A stretch of 64,000 nucleotides of DNA, taken from assembly GCA_963579025.1 (NCBI GenBank), contig CAUZFZ010000042.1:1-64000 (forward strand), read 5' to 3'. Origin of the DNA: CAUZFZ01 sp963579025 (GTDB lineage: Bacteria; Planctomycetota; Planctomycetia; Planctomycetales; Planctomycetaceae). Made by a program: the position numbers and the translations under genes. How positions within the stretch are numbered: the stretch's first letter is position 1; each line of letters begins with the position of its first letter. Shown in pieces: positions 18,701-25,864 of this stretch. The notes below the pieces were generated by a model. That model worked only from the letters and a program-made list of their open reading frames with translations, searched no databases and had not been told where the DNA came from.

Positions 18701-18861
18701 AAATGCAGCCGGAGTATCAGGCTGCTCCCGAGGCAGCACTGAAACTTCTCTCCGTCGGGGAGTCTCCGCGCGACGAATCTCTTGATCCGGCCGAACTGGC
18801 TGCGTACTCCGCCGTGATGAACCTGCTTCTTAATCTCGACGAGGCCATCACGAAGGAGTAG
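15724..18861 (+). CDS. PSD1-type cytochrome c protein (DUF1549/DUF1553)
   Basis: The 1045-residue exported protein belongs to a family almost confined to Planctomycetes and relatives. After a signal peptide comes a planctomycete cytochrome domain with the haem motif CYTCH. DUF1549 follows, including LDAARYADSNGYQQD and a second CxxCH-type motif, GCGRCHDHKYD. A middle beta-rich region comes next, and C-terminal DUF1553 covers about residues 720-1000 (NRYWQRFFGTGLVKT, NTPLHALVLMND). These proteins are usually paired with a DUF1501 gene. No ATG stands before the signal peptide. The TTG at 15724, preceded by AAGGAA at good spacing, is the best start, with GTG at 15682 as alternative. An in-frame insert of about 20 residues near 18150-18210 consists of a simple repeat. 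Its physiological electron partner is unknown. Confidence 0.92.
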   Translation: MLHSPAIRRCSNLIAIVALFTIASGAAPVDFDRDIRPILSNTCYTCHGPDSNKRATEVRFDQKAGLFAELENASIVVPGQPAMSELYLRVTSDDPDVHMPPADQKQQLSVAQIDLLKLWIEQGAEYSNHWAFDSPQRSALPEVKQKDWPQNATDWFILSRLEREGFKPSQRAAKETLIRRVSLDLTGLPPTIDEVDAYLADKSANAFEKVVDRLLASDRLGEHFALEWLDAARYADSNGYQQDRTRTLWPWRDWVIRAFNSNMPFDQFTVEQIGGDRLPKPTTEQLVATGFQRNHMLNGEGGRIAEESRVEYVVNRVETMGATWLGLTLGCGRCHDHKYDQLSQREFYQFFSYFNSIDESGRVDAGGNANPVLAVPTVEQLDRKAQLTEQVAALEQQIKSTLTVEKQRAWEQKTLNDIENDRLRVYWHRITPASAKSEQGQTMTIEDDGVIFVTGKNPAKDNYDVTLNTDLKNITGIRLEALPHASFTSGGLARSDSGNFVLTELVIEVIPVNSDKPQGAKIASAQASFEQAGWKIAGTFDGNGSTGWAVHNPTNMKLARQAAFVFDAPIGGGQATRINVKLEHQSPHANHNLGRFRLSLTTEPNPKLDGMTSLPQNLVDALKVGPDKRNDAQKKVVADAFCKTSPEASAVQKRVDAARKQLSDVEKQYVRTMIMKDRVQPRETFVLKRGVWDDPDREQPIMPGTPAWLPSLPKDAPTDRLALARWLVSDENPLTARVIVNRYWQRFFGTGLVKTTEDFGTQGDRPSHPQLLDWLATEFVEQNWNVKHILKLIVMSATYQQSSSVLKSGERGRYAGTPRSALRTPNSIDPYNRLLWRGPRFRLTSHAIRDQALYLSGLLVERIGGPPVKPYQPLGIWSDNSLGKIKYQRDSGEKLYRRTLYTFWRRATAPTMLFDVATRQACEVGQRRTNTPLHALVLMNDITFVESSRKFAERVIKLGGAKPQDRLDLAFRMATSRNPNEREQAALLEVLNKMQPEYQAAPEAALKLLSVGESPRDESLDPAELAAYSAVMNLLLNLDEAITKE
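18171..18203 (+). repeat. simple repeat (CACTCCGC units) inside the DUF1553 region
   Basis: Tandem CACTCC(A/G)CGCTCC-like units within the PSD1 gene encode TPRSALRTPNS. They interrupt a region where family members usually run straight from TYQQSS to the NRLL.RGPRFRL stretch. The reading frame is kept. Confidence 0.6.
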
Positions 18862-18867
18862 CTGACC

Positions 18868-18963
18868 ATGCTAGTCACACCAGTTCTCAACGCCTTGTCT
18901 GAATTGCCGCTGCTGGCACGGCCGCAACGGTCGGCCGAGTCTCCCGCGATCCTGATACTGTGA
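18868..18963 (+). other. orphan 31-codon ORF after a strong ribosome-binding site
   Basis: AAGGAG near 18854 lies about nine bases before ATG 18868, but the frame (MLVTPVLNALSELPLLARP and on) ends after 31 codons and resembles nothing I know. I include it because the ribosome-binding site is where a DUF1501 partner gene would be expected to start. The short frame may be a scar of the HicBA insertion. Confidence 0.25.
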
Positions 18964-19043
18964 CGTCGATCCCGAAACACCTCGGTCAGTGTTCGCATGA
19001 CAGCGAACCAAATTGATTCACGCGACGAATGAGGACAAGGAAC

Positions 19044-19262
19044 ATGCACTACACGGTCGTTCTTCGACAGGAAGCCGATAACGGTTTCGTTGCGACGGTG
19101 CCGTCGCTTCCCGGGTGCATCAGCCAAGGTGATTCGCGACAGGAGGCTTTGGAGAACATTGAAGAGGCGATTGAAGTCTACATTGAAGATGTCCGTGATG
19201 CGGGGGAACCCGTGCCGCCGAATACCTGCCATGAACTCGTCGATGTTCAGGTGTCGAACTGA
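19044..19262 (+). CDS. hicB: HicB-family antitoxin
   Basis: The predicted product has 72 residues. MHYTVVLRQEADNGFVATVP, then SLPGCISQGDSRQEALENIEEAIE, is the standard HicB partial RNase-H-like fold, which binds and blocks HicA. There is no C-terminal DNA-binding extension, so autoregulation is uncertain. An ATG at 19029 lies five codons upstream. The one at 19044 is preferred because AAGGA precedes it and the domain begins there. Its stop overlaps the toxin start by one base (TGATG), so the two are translationally coupled. The antitoxin-first order is one of the two found in HicAB modules. The pair lies between the PSD1 and DUF1501 genes. Confidence 0.92.
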   Translation: MHYTVVLRQEADNGFVATVPSLPGCISQGDSRQEALENIEEAIEVYIEDVRDAGEPVPPNTCHELVDVQVSN

Positions 19263-19486
19263 TGGCGAAGGTCCCGAGAGACCTGTCCGGGCAGCAGGTG
19301 CGTCGCGCTTTGGAGAAGGCTGGTTTCGTATTCCGACGGCAGCGGGGAAGTCACATAGTTCTGCGACGCGATGAACCTGTCACAAGAGTCGTTGTCCCAG
19401 ACCATACGACCGTGCGGGTTGGTACTCTGCGTCAGATCATTCACGATGCCGGGTTGTCCATTGATGAATTCGTTGGACTGCTCTGA
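19262..19486 (+). CDS. hicA: HicA-family mRNA interferase toxin
   Basis: The 74-residue double-stranded-RNA-binding-like protein of the YcfA/HicA family cleaves mRNA when free of HicB. The family core GSHIVLRRDE contains the catalytic His31. RVGTLRQIIHDAGLSIDEF forms the typical last helix. Length is normal and all key residues are present, so the toxin is probably intact. It starts within the hicB stop codon and ends 20 bases before the DUF1501 gene. Confidence 0.93.
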   Translation: MAKVPRDLSGQQVRRALEKAGFVFRRQRGSHIVLRRDEPVTRVVVPDHTTVRVGTLRQIIHDAGLSIDEFVGLL

Positions 19487-19506
19487 GAATTGAAGAGAGA
19501 CAGGCC

Positions 19507-20967
19507 ATGAACATCGCCACCAGCGAAATCCGTCAAATTCCTCGCCGTTCGTTTCTCCGATCGTCGGCCGGAGTCAGCCTGGGTGCTATTAGTCTCGCGA
19601 CTCTGCTTGATCGTGATGCCCATGCTTCTGATTCGCAGGGTGGCTATCGCGGGCTTCCGGGTCTGCCGCATCACACGCCGAAGGTAAAACGCGTGATCTG
19701 GCTCATGCAATCTGGAGCGCCGTCGCATACGGACCTGTTCGATTACAAGCCGTTACTGGGTGAACGTCGCGGTGAAGAGATTCCCGAGTCGATCCACAAG
19801 GGCCAGAAGCTGTCGACAATGACGCAGGGCAAGAGTAAGCCGTGTCTCGGACCGCGGGCTCCGTTTCATCAGCATGGCGAATCCGGCCGGTGGATGTCCG
19901 ACTTCCTGCCGCACACAGCGTCGATCGTGGACGACATCTGCATGGTCAACTCGATGAACACGCAGGCCGTGAATCATGCGCCCGCGATGACGTTTCTGTT
20001 GACCGGAGCCGAACAACCGGGGCGTCCCAGTGCCGGAGCATGGACGTCCTACGGACTTGGCAGCGACAACGACGATCTGCCGACTTACTGCGTGATGACG
20101 TCGCGCGATCGCGAAGGGACCTGCGGGCAGCTCTTCTACGACTTTTACTGGAGCGCCGGGTTCCTCTCTTCGAAGTTCCAGGGCGTTAAGTTTCGCCAGA
20201 ACGGCGACCCCGTGCTTTACATTCGCAATCCGGACGGACTGAGTGCGAGTATCCGACGCAAGATGCTGGATGGCCTGGCGAAGTTGAATCAGGAGAAGTT
20301 CGAGCAGGTAGGCGACCCGGAGATTCAGACTCGAATCTCTCAATACGAGATGGCCTATCGCATGCAGACGGCGATGCCGGAAGCTGTCGATACGACGACC
20401 GAATCAAAATCGACGCTCGAAATGTACGGCCCGCAGGTCCAGCAACGAGGGACGTTCGCGAACAACTGTCTGCTGGCCAGACGACTGGCGGAACGTGGCG
20501 TGAAGTTTATTCAGCTCATGCACAGCGGCTGGGATCAGCACTCCAACCTGCCAACGCAGCTCAAGGAACAGTGTGTCGATACCGATCAGCCTTCAGCAGC
20601 GCTGGTCAAGGACCTGAAGCAGCGCGGACTGCTCGAAGACACTCTCGTCATCTGGGGCGGCGAGTTTGGCCGCACACCGTTCGGTCAGGGAGACATCAAC
20701 AACAAGACCAAACACGGCCGCGATCATCATCCGTACTGTTATTCTATCTGGATGACCGGCGGCGGCGTGAAGCGCGGCGTCAGTTACGGCGAAACTGATG
20801 AATACGGTTACAACGTGATCAGCGACCAAGTCCACGTTCACGATCTGCAGGCAACGATCCTGCACCTGCTGGGCATCGACCACGAACGTCACACGTTCAA
20901 GTTCCAGGGACGCCATTATCGACTGACCGACGTCCACGGCGAGGTCGTCAAAGGCGTGCTCTCGTGA
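19507..20967 (+). CDS. DUF1501 domain protein, Tat-exported
   Basis: The 486-residue protein is the second DUF1501 protein of the window. A twin-arginine signal (RRSFLRSSAGVSLGAISLA) is near residue 13. IWLMQSGAPSHTDLFDYKP and LVIWGGEFGRTPFGQGD are the family signatures, followed by GRDHHPYC. A GAGAGACAGG box precedes the ATG. Family members are normally found directly after a DUF1549/DUF1553 gene with which they are presumed to act. Here HicBA lies between them. A perfect 30-bp-stem hairpin follows the stop. The biochemical role is unknown. Confidence 0.92.
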   Translation: MNIATSEIRQIPRRSFLRSSAGVSLGAISLATLLDRDAHASDSQGGYRGLPGLPHHTPKVKRVIWLMQSGAPSHTDLFDYKPLLGERRGEEIPESIHKGQKLSTMTQGKSKPCLGPRAPFHQHGESGRWMSDFLPHTASIVDDICMVNSMNTQAVNHAPAMTFLLTGAEQPGRPSAGAWTSYGLGSDNDDLPTYCVMTSRDREGTCGQLFYDFYWSAGFLSSKFQGVKFRQNGDPVLYIRNPDGLSASIRRKMLDGLAKLNQEKFEQVGDPEIQTRISQYEMAYRMQTAMPEAVDTTTESKSTLEMYGPQVQQRGTFANNCLLARRLAERGVKFIQLMHSGWDQHSNLPTQLKEQCVDTDQPSAALVKDLKQRGLLEDTLVIWGGEFGRTPFGQGDINNKTKHGRDHHPYCYSIWMTGGGVKRGVSYGETDEYGYNVISDQVHVHDLQATILHLLGIDHERHTFKFQGRHYRLTDVHGEVVKGVLS

Positions 20968-20986
20968 GAACGCGAGCGAGTCTCGA

Positions 20987-21054
20987 TACAAGCCCGAAGC
21001 GCAAGCGAGTGAACATCACGCATCATGTTCACTCGCTTGCGCTTCGGGCTTGTA
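20987..21054. repeat. perfect 30-bp inverted repeat, probable bidirectional terminator
   Basis: The 30 bases at 20987-21016 are exactly complementary to 21025-21054, with an eight-base loop. The core reads CAAGCCCGAAGCGCAAGCGA. It sits between two convergent genes, where it may end transcription from both sides. The same core sequence is a familiar dispersed element in planctomycete genomes. Confidence 0.9.
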
Positions 21055-21086
21055 TGGAAGCCGACAGTGAAAACGCCCTGGCCGTC

Positions 21087-22199
21087 TCAGCTTCCGATGA
21101 CGGCACTCTCGACGGTCAGCCGTTCGAGCCTTTCCGGCACTGGTTCGGGTAGCTTCTGCTGAGCCTGAACCGCCGGCAGATTATCCGCATCGCGAATCAA
21201 TTCGAGTGGCGGCGCCGACATGTCTTCGTGGTAGAACCGCGAACTCGGGAAAATGTCGGCCGGATAGGTAAAGTTATCGAGCATCGCCAGCGACACGCAG
21301 AACGCTGCACCCGTCGCACTTTCCAGCATGCCTCCGACCCAGCATGGGATTCCGGCCGCCTGGCAGACGTTGTGAATCGCGACCGCGTTGGTCAGCCCGC
21401 CGACGCGCCCGGGTTTGACGTTCACAAGCTGGCAGCTCTTCAACTCGGCCGCCTGTTCCGCGCGTCGCACGGATGTGATGCTTTCGTCCAGGCAGACTGG
21501 CGTTTCGATCGATCGCTGCAAAACGGCATGGTCGTTCAGGTCGTCGTGCTGCAGCGGCTGTTCAATCATCGCCAGACGGAATCGATCCACTTCCCTGAAC
21601 AGGTCGAGGTCGCTCAATCGATAACCGCTGTTGCAATCGATGTGTACGGGATGATCCGGATGCTGCGATCGGACGGCGGCGAGCATCGGGATGTCCCAGC
21701 CCGGTCGAAACTTCAGTTTGATCCGGGGAAATCCGTCATTAATCGCCTGGCCGACCGCGCTCGTCAAATCATCCAGGGAATCCATCACGCCGAAATCGGC
21801 ACCGACCGGAACGATATTCCGAGTCGCTCCCAGCAGGCGATGCAGCGGCTGGTTCTCGATGCGCGACTGCAGACTCCACCATGCCGTGTCGAGGATCGCT
21901 TTGGCGAACGGATTGCCTTTGTAGATCGCCAGTTTCTGCTGCAGTTCCTCACCCGACTCAATGTCCTGTCCGATGATGGCAGGAGCGAGCCAGTCTCGCG
22001 TGATGGAGAAAATCCCATCGGCCCATTCCGGGCTGTAGCACGGCGCTGCAAATGGAGCACTCTCGCCCCAGCCGTCCACGGATCCGCTCGACATCCGGCA
22101 CACCACCGCATGAATCTCGGCGTCCTCTCCATAGGCGGTACGCCATGGGTAGATCAGCGGCATGGCCACGTGGAACAGCTCAATGCGGTCGATTCTCAT
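21087..22199 (-). CDS. enolase-superfamily enzyme (OSBS/dipeptide-epimerase type)
   Basis: The predicted product has 370 residues. It has the mandelate racemase/muconate-lactonizing enzyme barrel. KLKFRPGWD gives the Lys161/Lys163 pair, metal ligands are Asp188 (HIDCNSG), Glu213 (IEQPL) and Asp238 (CLDES), and Lys262 in NVKPGRVGG completes the site. This KxK plus K set fits o-succinylbenzoate synthase, N-succinylamino acid racemase and related enzymes. Specificity among these cannot be told. No menaquinone gene is adjacent. The ATG at 22199 is chosen because GAGGAG lies just upstream. A longer frame to 22280 lacks domain sequence. It is convergent with the DUF1501 gene and divergent from the thioredoxin/PDZ gene. 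Confidence 0.87.
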   Translation of the reverse strand: MRIDRIELFHVAMPLIYPWRTAYGEDAEIHAVVCRMSSGSVDGWGESAPFAAPCYSPEWADGIFSITRDWLAPAIIGQDIESGEELQQKLAIYKGNPFAKAILDTAWWSLQSRIENQPLHRLLGATRNIVPVGADFGVMDSLDDLTSAVGQAINDGFPRIKLKFRPGWDIPMLAAVRSQHPDHPVHIDCNSGYRLSDLDLFREVDRFRLAMIEQPLQHDDLNDHAVLQRSIETPVCLDESITSVRRAEQAAELKSCQLVNVKPGRVGGLTNAVAIHNVCQAAGIPCWVGGMLESATGAAFCVSLAMLDNFTYPADIFPSSRFYHEDMSAPPLELIRDADNLPAVQAQQKLPEPVPERLERLTVESAVIGS

Positions 22200-22329
22200 C
22201 TGTTGCTCCTCATCCCGGCTCGTACATCTCAATAGACGGTTTCGATCGATACCGATCCGAGTGGACGGTATTGTGGTCACTGCGACCTGTCGAGTAGTCC
22301 ATTCCTCAAATCAACCGGGAGCCGCACTC

Positions 22330-23643
22330 ATGCGATTTCATAGCCTGCCAGCCGTGTGCCTCTTCACGGTCACGTTCATGTCCGCTGCCAGTCTGCGTGC
22401 CGAAGACGACGGACTGCGACAGCGACTTGAAGACGCCAACGGTGTGCGGACTGATGTCTGGGTCTACAACGACATCGGAAAGGCCATGCAGCAGGCCCGC
22501 GCCGAAAACAAACCATTGTTTGTCACGTTTCGCTGCGTCCCGTGCAAAGCCTGCGCGGCATTCGACGCGGATGTCGCCAATGGAAACGATCGAGTTCGGG
22601 CGCTGGCGAAGGAGAAGTTCATCTCCGTGCGTCAGGTCGAGATGAAGGGAGTGGACCTGTCGCTGTTCCAATTCGATCACGACCTGAACTGGGCGGCCAT
22701 GTTCGTGAATGCCGATGGCGTCGTTTACGCACGGTACGGAACACAGAGTGCCGAAGGCCCAGACGCGTTCAATTCGATTGATGGTCTGCTGAACACGATG
22801 CAACGCGTCCTGGAGCTGCATGCAGCCTTTCCGAAGAACATCGAGGAATTGCGAGGCAAACGCGGCAAGCCGCGCAAAACCAGTTCGGCACTGAAGATGG
22901 CCGGATTGCAGAATCCGGCAAAGCTCGCGGCAGAAACGACGCGCAAGAACTGCATCCACTGTCACATGATCCACGACGCCGAGCACGCGCAGGCCCAGAA
23001 AACAGAGACGTTTACGCACGACATGCTGTGGCGATTTCCCCTGCCGAATAATGTCGGACTGGAAATCGACCGGACGACCGGCACACGCATCAGCAACGTG
23101 TTTAAAGGCTCCGCCGCGGCCGCTGCGGGGATGAACGTCGATGATGAGATCATCCGGATGAACGGCCAGAGAATCACGTCGATTGCTGACATGCAGTGGG
23201 TGCTGCACAACCTGCCCAACACGAACACCGAGTTGAATCTCGAAAGCAGCCGTGGCGGAAGTCAGACACTCAAGCTGAAGGCCGGCTGGAAGAAGTACGA
23301 CATCTCGTGGCGAGGTTCGATCTGGTCAGTGTCACCGCGCCTGCGTGTCTGGGCGCCATCGCTGAGCTTTAACCAGCGAAAAGAACTTGGCCTGTCGGCG
23401 AGTACCGCGGCATTTCAGGTGAAGTGGATCAACCGAGGATCGTCCGGCGGTCGTTCAGCATTTGAGTCCGGGCTGCGACAGGGCGACGTGATCGCCGGCC
23501 TTGAGGGAACTCCCCTGCGCGATATTTCGCCATCGCAATTCAACGTGCATATCAAGCTGAACTACAAAGTCGGCGATGAATTGCCCGTCACGGTCTTGCG
23601 CGCGGGCAAACGCAGCGAGCTGAAACTCCGACTCGTCGAATGA
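22330..23643 (+). CDS. exported thioredoxin-like, haem-motif and twin-PDZ protein
   Basis: The predicted product has 437 residues with a signal peptide ending near residue 24. A thioredoxin-like domain covers about residues 45-165, but the active site is unusual: CVPCKAC (Cys69, Cys72, Cys75). Then comes NCIHCHMIHD (Cys208, Cys211, His212), a CxxCH haem-c attachment motif in a short linker. Two PDZ domains follow, around 235-320 (GTRISNVFKGSAAAAAGM) and 345-437 (SAFESGLRQGDVIAGLEG). PDZ domains bind C-termini or regulate proteases, but no protease domain is present. Start 22330 gives the signal peptide. The frame continues upstream to 22162 without meaning. It may be a redox or copper-handling sensor in the periplasm. 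The true function is unknown. Confidence 0.8.
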   Translation: MRFHSLPAVCLFTVTFMSAASLRAEDDGLRQRLEDANGVRTDVWVYNDIGKAMQQARAENKPLFVTFRCVPCKACAAFDADVANGNDRVRALAKEKFISVRQVEMKGVDLSLFQFDHDLNWAAMFVNADGVVYARYGTQSAEGPDAFNSIDGLLNTMQRVLELHAAFPKNIEELRGKRGKPRKTSSALKMAGLQNPAKLAAETTRKNCIHCHMIHDAEHAQAQKTETFTHDMLWRFPLPNNVGLEIDRTTGTRISNVFKGSAAAAAGMNVDDEIIRMNGQRITSIADMQWVLHNLPNTNTELNLESSRGGSQTLKLKAGWKKYDISWRGSIWSVSPRLRVWAPSLSFNQRKELGLSASTAAFQVKWINRGSSGGRSAFESGLRQGDVIAGLEGTPLRDISPSQFNVHIKLNYKVGDELPVTVLRAGKRSELKLRLVE

Positions 23644-23749
23644 GCGGCGAGACCTTCACACTGCCGTACCGAATTCGGCTGTTTGCATCAGTCGTTCGAT
23701 CAGCCGGAGCAGGGGCTACATCCATGCATCGGGCCGGCTTTCGTGAAGA

Positions 23750-23953
23750 TCACGCGGCTGTTGCGGCTTCTGCGGCCATGGGACGCTCGGCTTCCACGGC
23801 TGCCGTGCGTTCACGCTCTTCTTTCGCACGCCCGAAGTCGGTTGCGCCCGCCGTCTGCTCGAACTCGTGCCGGTAGTTCGTGACCAGTTGAATGAACGAC
23901 CGCAGGGCCAGAATTGCTGCCACTGAATAAAGCAGGACATGCCAGACCGTCAT
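23750..23953 (-). CDS. small single-pass membrane protein
   Basis: The predicted product has 67 residues. Residues 2-22 (TVWHVLLYSVAAILALRSFIQ) are one transmembrane helix. The rest is a charged, Ala/Glu-rich cytoplasmic tail. The function is unknown. It lies between the convergent PDZ gene and the efp gene, and downstream of efp on the same strand with a 140-base gap. Confidence 0.55.
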   Translation of the reverse strand: MTVWHVLLYSVAAILALRSFIQLVTNYRHEFEQTAGATDFGRAKEERERTAAVEAERPMAAEAATAA

Positions 23954-24092
23954 GGTTCCCTCCCAGGTCAGGTGTGCGAATCCGTCGCGACGATACTGTT
24001 TCCGGAAATCAACTTCCGGTTCAGACTTACTTAATCACAGGCAGATGTTTGTCAGTGGTTTGGCCCTCGTCGACCGCGGCCGCTCTCCAACT

Positions 24093-24662
24093 TCAGTCGC
24101 GGACACGTTCGACATACTCACCCGTTCGCGCGTCGACTTTGATCATTTCTCCCAGGTCCACAAACGCGGGGACCTGAACCTCAGCGCCGGTCTCTACAGT
24201 TGCCGGTTTGGTCACATTCGTGGCTGTATTTCCCTTCGCCGCCGGTTCCGTATACGTCACCTCGACCACCACGTGAGACGGCGGATCGACGGCGATCAGT
24301 GTTTCGTTCCAGAACAGAAGATCGCAATTGGCTCCATCGAGCAGGAAGTTCGCTGCAGTTCCCAGCGTTCCCTTTTCAATCGGAAACTGCTCAAAGGTCT
24401 CGTTGTCCATAAATACGTAGTTGTCACCATCGCGATACAGAAACTGGCCCTTAAGTTTGCGCACGTCGGCCTGTTCAATACTGTCGCCGCTGCGGTACGT
24501 CGGCGAGATGTTGGTCCCTTTCAGCAGGTTCCGCATCTTCATCTTGTAGAGTCCTTGGCCCTTGCCTGGCTTGACGAAGGTGCACTCGATGATTTCGTAC
24601 GGATCACCCTCGATGATGAGCTTCACACCTCTCTTGAAGTCCGCGGCATTGACGTTCGGCAT
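24093..24662 (-). CDS. efp: translation elongation factor P
   Basis: The predicted product has 189 residues, the normal length. EF-P enters the ribosomal E site and rescues ribosomes stalled at polyproline stretches. The modification loop VKPGKGQ places Lys34 exactly at the residue that EpmB/EpmA beta-lysylate in enterobacteria, so this is a lysine-34-type EF-P. The C-terminal OB domain ends VDARTGEYVERVRD, close to the usual ending. The gene is divergent from epmB across 145 bases, which supports this modification route. No epmA (lysyl-tRNA-synthetase-like) gene is in the window. Confidence 0.97.
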   Translation of the reverse strand: MPNVNAADFKRGVKLIIEGDPYEIIECTFVKPGKGQGLYKMKMRNLLKGTNISPTYRSGDSIEQADVRKLKGQFLYRDGDNYVFMDNETFEQFPIEKGTLGTAANFLLDGANCDLLFWNETLIAVDPPSHVVVEVTYTEPAAKGNTATNVTKPATVETGAEVQVPAFVDLGEMIKVDARTGEYVERVRD

Positions 24663-24807
24663 TTAACTCTCGTTTCAGTATCGGGTATTCCCGGCGAGGA
24701 TAGCTGTTCCACGCGGATTTGACGGATGCTTTCGAGCCGGGACACTATCACATCGTCCGCAGCCTCGAAAACCCGAAGGTCAGATACCGTCAGGCGATTC
24801 CGAAGCA
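24663..24807. promoter_or_regulatory. divergent efp/epmB promoter region
   Basis: These 145 bases separate the start codons of efp (minus) and epmB (plus) and must hold promoters for both. I cannot pick out convincing -35/-10 boxes by eye. Confidence 0.5.
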
Positions 24808-25827
24808 ATGCAACCAACACCATCAACCGCCGTCCATGAAGAACAAGCCGAGTCCAACTGGCACGGCTCTCTGGCGCAAGCGATTCGCGATCCCACTGAT
24901 CTGATCGATCGTCTCGGCCTGGACGCGTCGTTGTCCGAGTCTGCTCGAACAGCCGCGCGTGAGTTTCCGTTGCTGGTTCCGCTCAGCTATCTCGACAGGA
25001 TGCAGTCGGGCGATCCTGACGATCCACTGCTGCGACAGGTTCTGCCTCTGGACGCAGAGATGGGGTCTGTCGAGGGGTTCACTGCCGATGCTGTCGATGA
25101 CATCGGATTTCGAATTGCCCCGGGTCTGTTACAGAAGTACGCCGGACGAGCGCTCCTGATCTCAACCGGTAGCTGTGCAGTGCATTGCCGCTACTGTTTT
25201 CGCAGGCATTACCCGTACGGAGACGAACCGCGACGACTCGACGACTGGCAGCCGGCGATTGATGCTCTGAATTCCGATTCGAGTATCACGGAGGTTCTGC
25301 TGAGTGGCGGGGACCCCTTGATGCTCAGCGATCAGCGACTTATTGACCTGATCGATCAACTGGCATCTGTCCCGCATTTGCGACGGCTTCGAGTGCATAC
25401 GCGGCTGCCGATCGTGCTGCCCGATCGGGTAACGCCCCGACTCATCGATGTTCTGACGAATGGCCGGCTGGCACCGATCTTCGTCGTACATGCGAATCAT
25501 GCCGCCGAAATCGTCGACGATTGCGCTGAGTCGCTGCGGAGTCTCGTGAAGAGCGGCATCCCCGTGCTGAATCAGACAGTCCTGCTGAAAGGCGTCAACG
25601 ATTCGGTGGAAGCTCTGTGTGATCTGTCCGAGGCACTGATTAATCTGGGAGTCATGCCGTATTACCTGCATCAACTCGACCGCGTGGCCGGTACGGCGCA
25701 CTTCGAAGTTTCCAGTGATCGCGGACGTGAGTTCATCCGCGAAATGAGAAAGCGGCTGCCCGGTTACGCGGTCCCTCGATATGTTCAGGAAATACCGGGC
25801 GAGGCGCACAAGACGATCATCGAGTAG
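24808..25827 (+). CDS. epmB: EF-P beta-lysylation enzyme EpmB (lysine 2,3-aminomutase family)
   Basis: The 339-residue radical-SAM, PLP-dependent enzyme converts L-lysine to (R)-beta-lysine for attachment to EF-P Lys34. The iron-sulfur motif CAVHCRYC has Cys123, Cys127 and Cys130 and is followed by FRRHYPY, typical of EpmB. ITEVLLSGGDPLML is the conserved SAM-binding GGDPL region, and the PLP-lysine region lies in VLLKGVND. Length matches EpmB rather than the longer clostridial KamA. It stands back to back with efp, which makes the assignment strong. The next gene starts 38 bases downstream and looks unrelated in function. Confidence 0.95.
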   Translation: MQPTPSTAVHEEQAESNWHGSLAQAIRDPTDLIDRLGLDASLSESARTAAREFPLLVPLSYLDRMQSGDPDDPLLRQVLPLDAEMGSVEGFTADAVDDIGFRIAPGLLQKYAGRALLISTGSCAVHCRYCFRRHYPYGDEPRRLDDWQPAIDALNSDSSITEVLLSGGDPLMLSDQRLIDLIDQLASVPHLRRLRVHTRLPIVLPDRVTPRLIDVLTNGRLAPIFVVHANHAAEIVDDCAESLRSLVKSGIPVLNQTVLLKGVNDSVEALCDLSEALINLGVMPYYLHQLDRVAGTAHFEVSSDRGREFIREMRKRLPGYAVPRYVQEIPGEAHKTIIE

Positions 25828-25864
25828 TCTGGCTCAGATACAGGATTGGGAACCACGCAGCCTA

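Noticed and set aside
18868..18963. 31-codon ORF as a real small protein
   Set aside because: No family resemblance. Its good ribosome-binding site is better explained as the old DUF1501 start region. It is listed only as a low-confidence feature.
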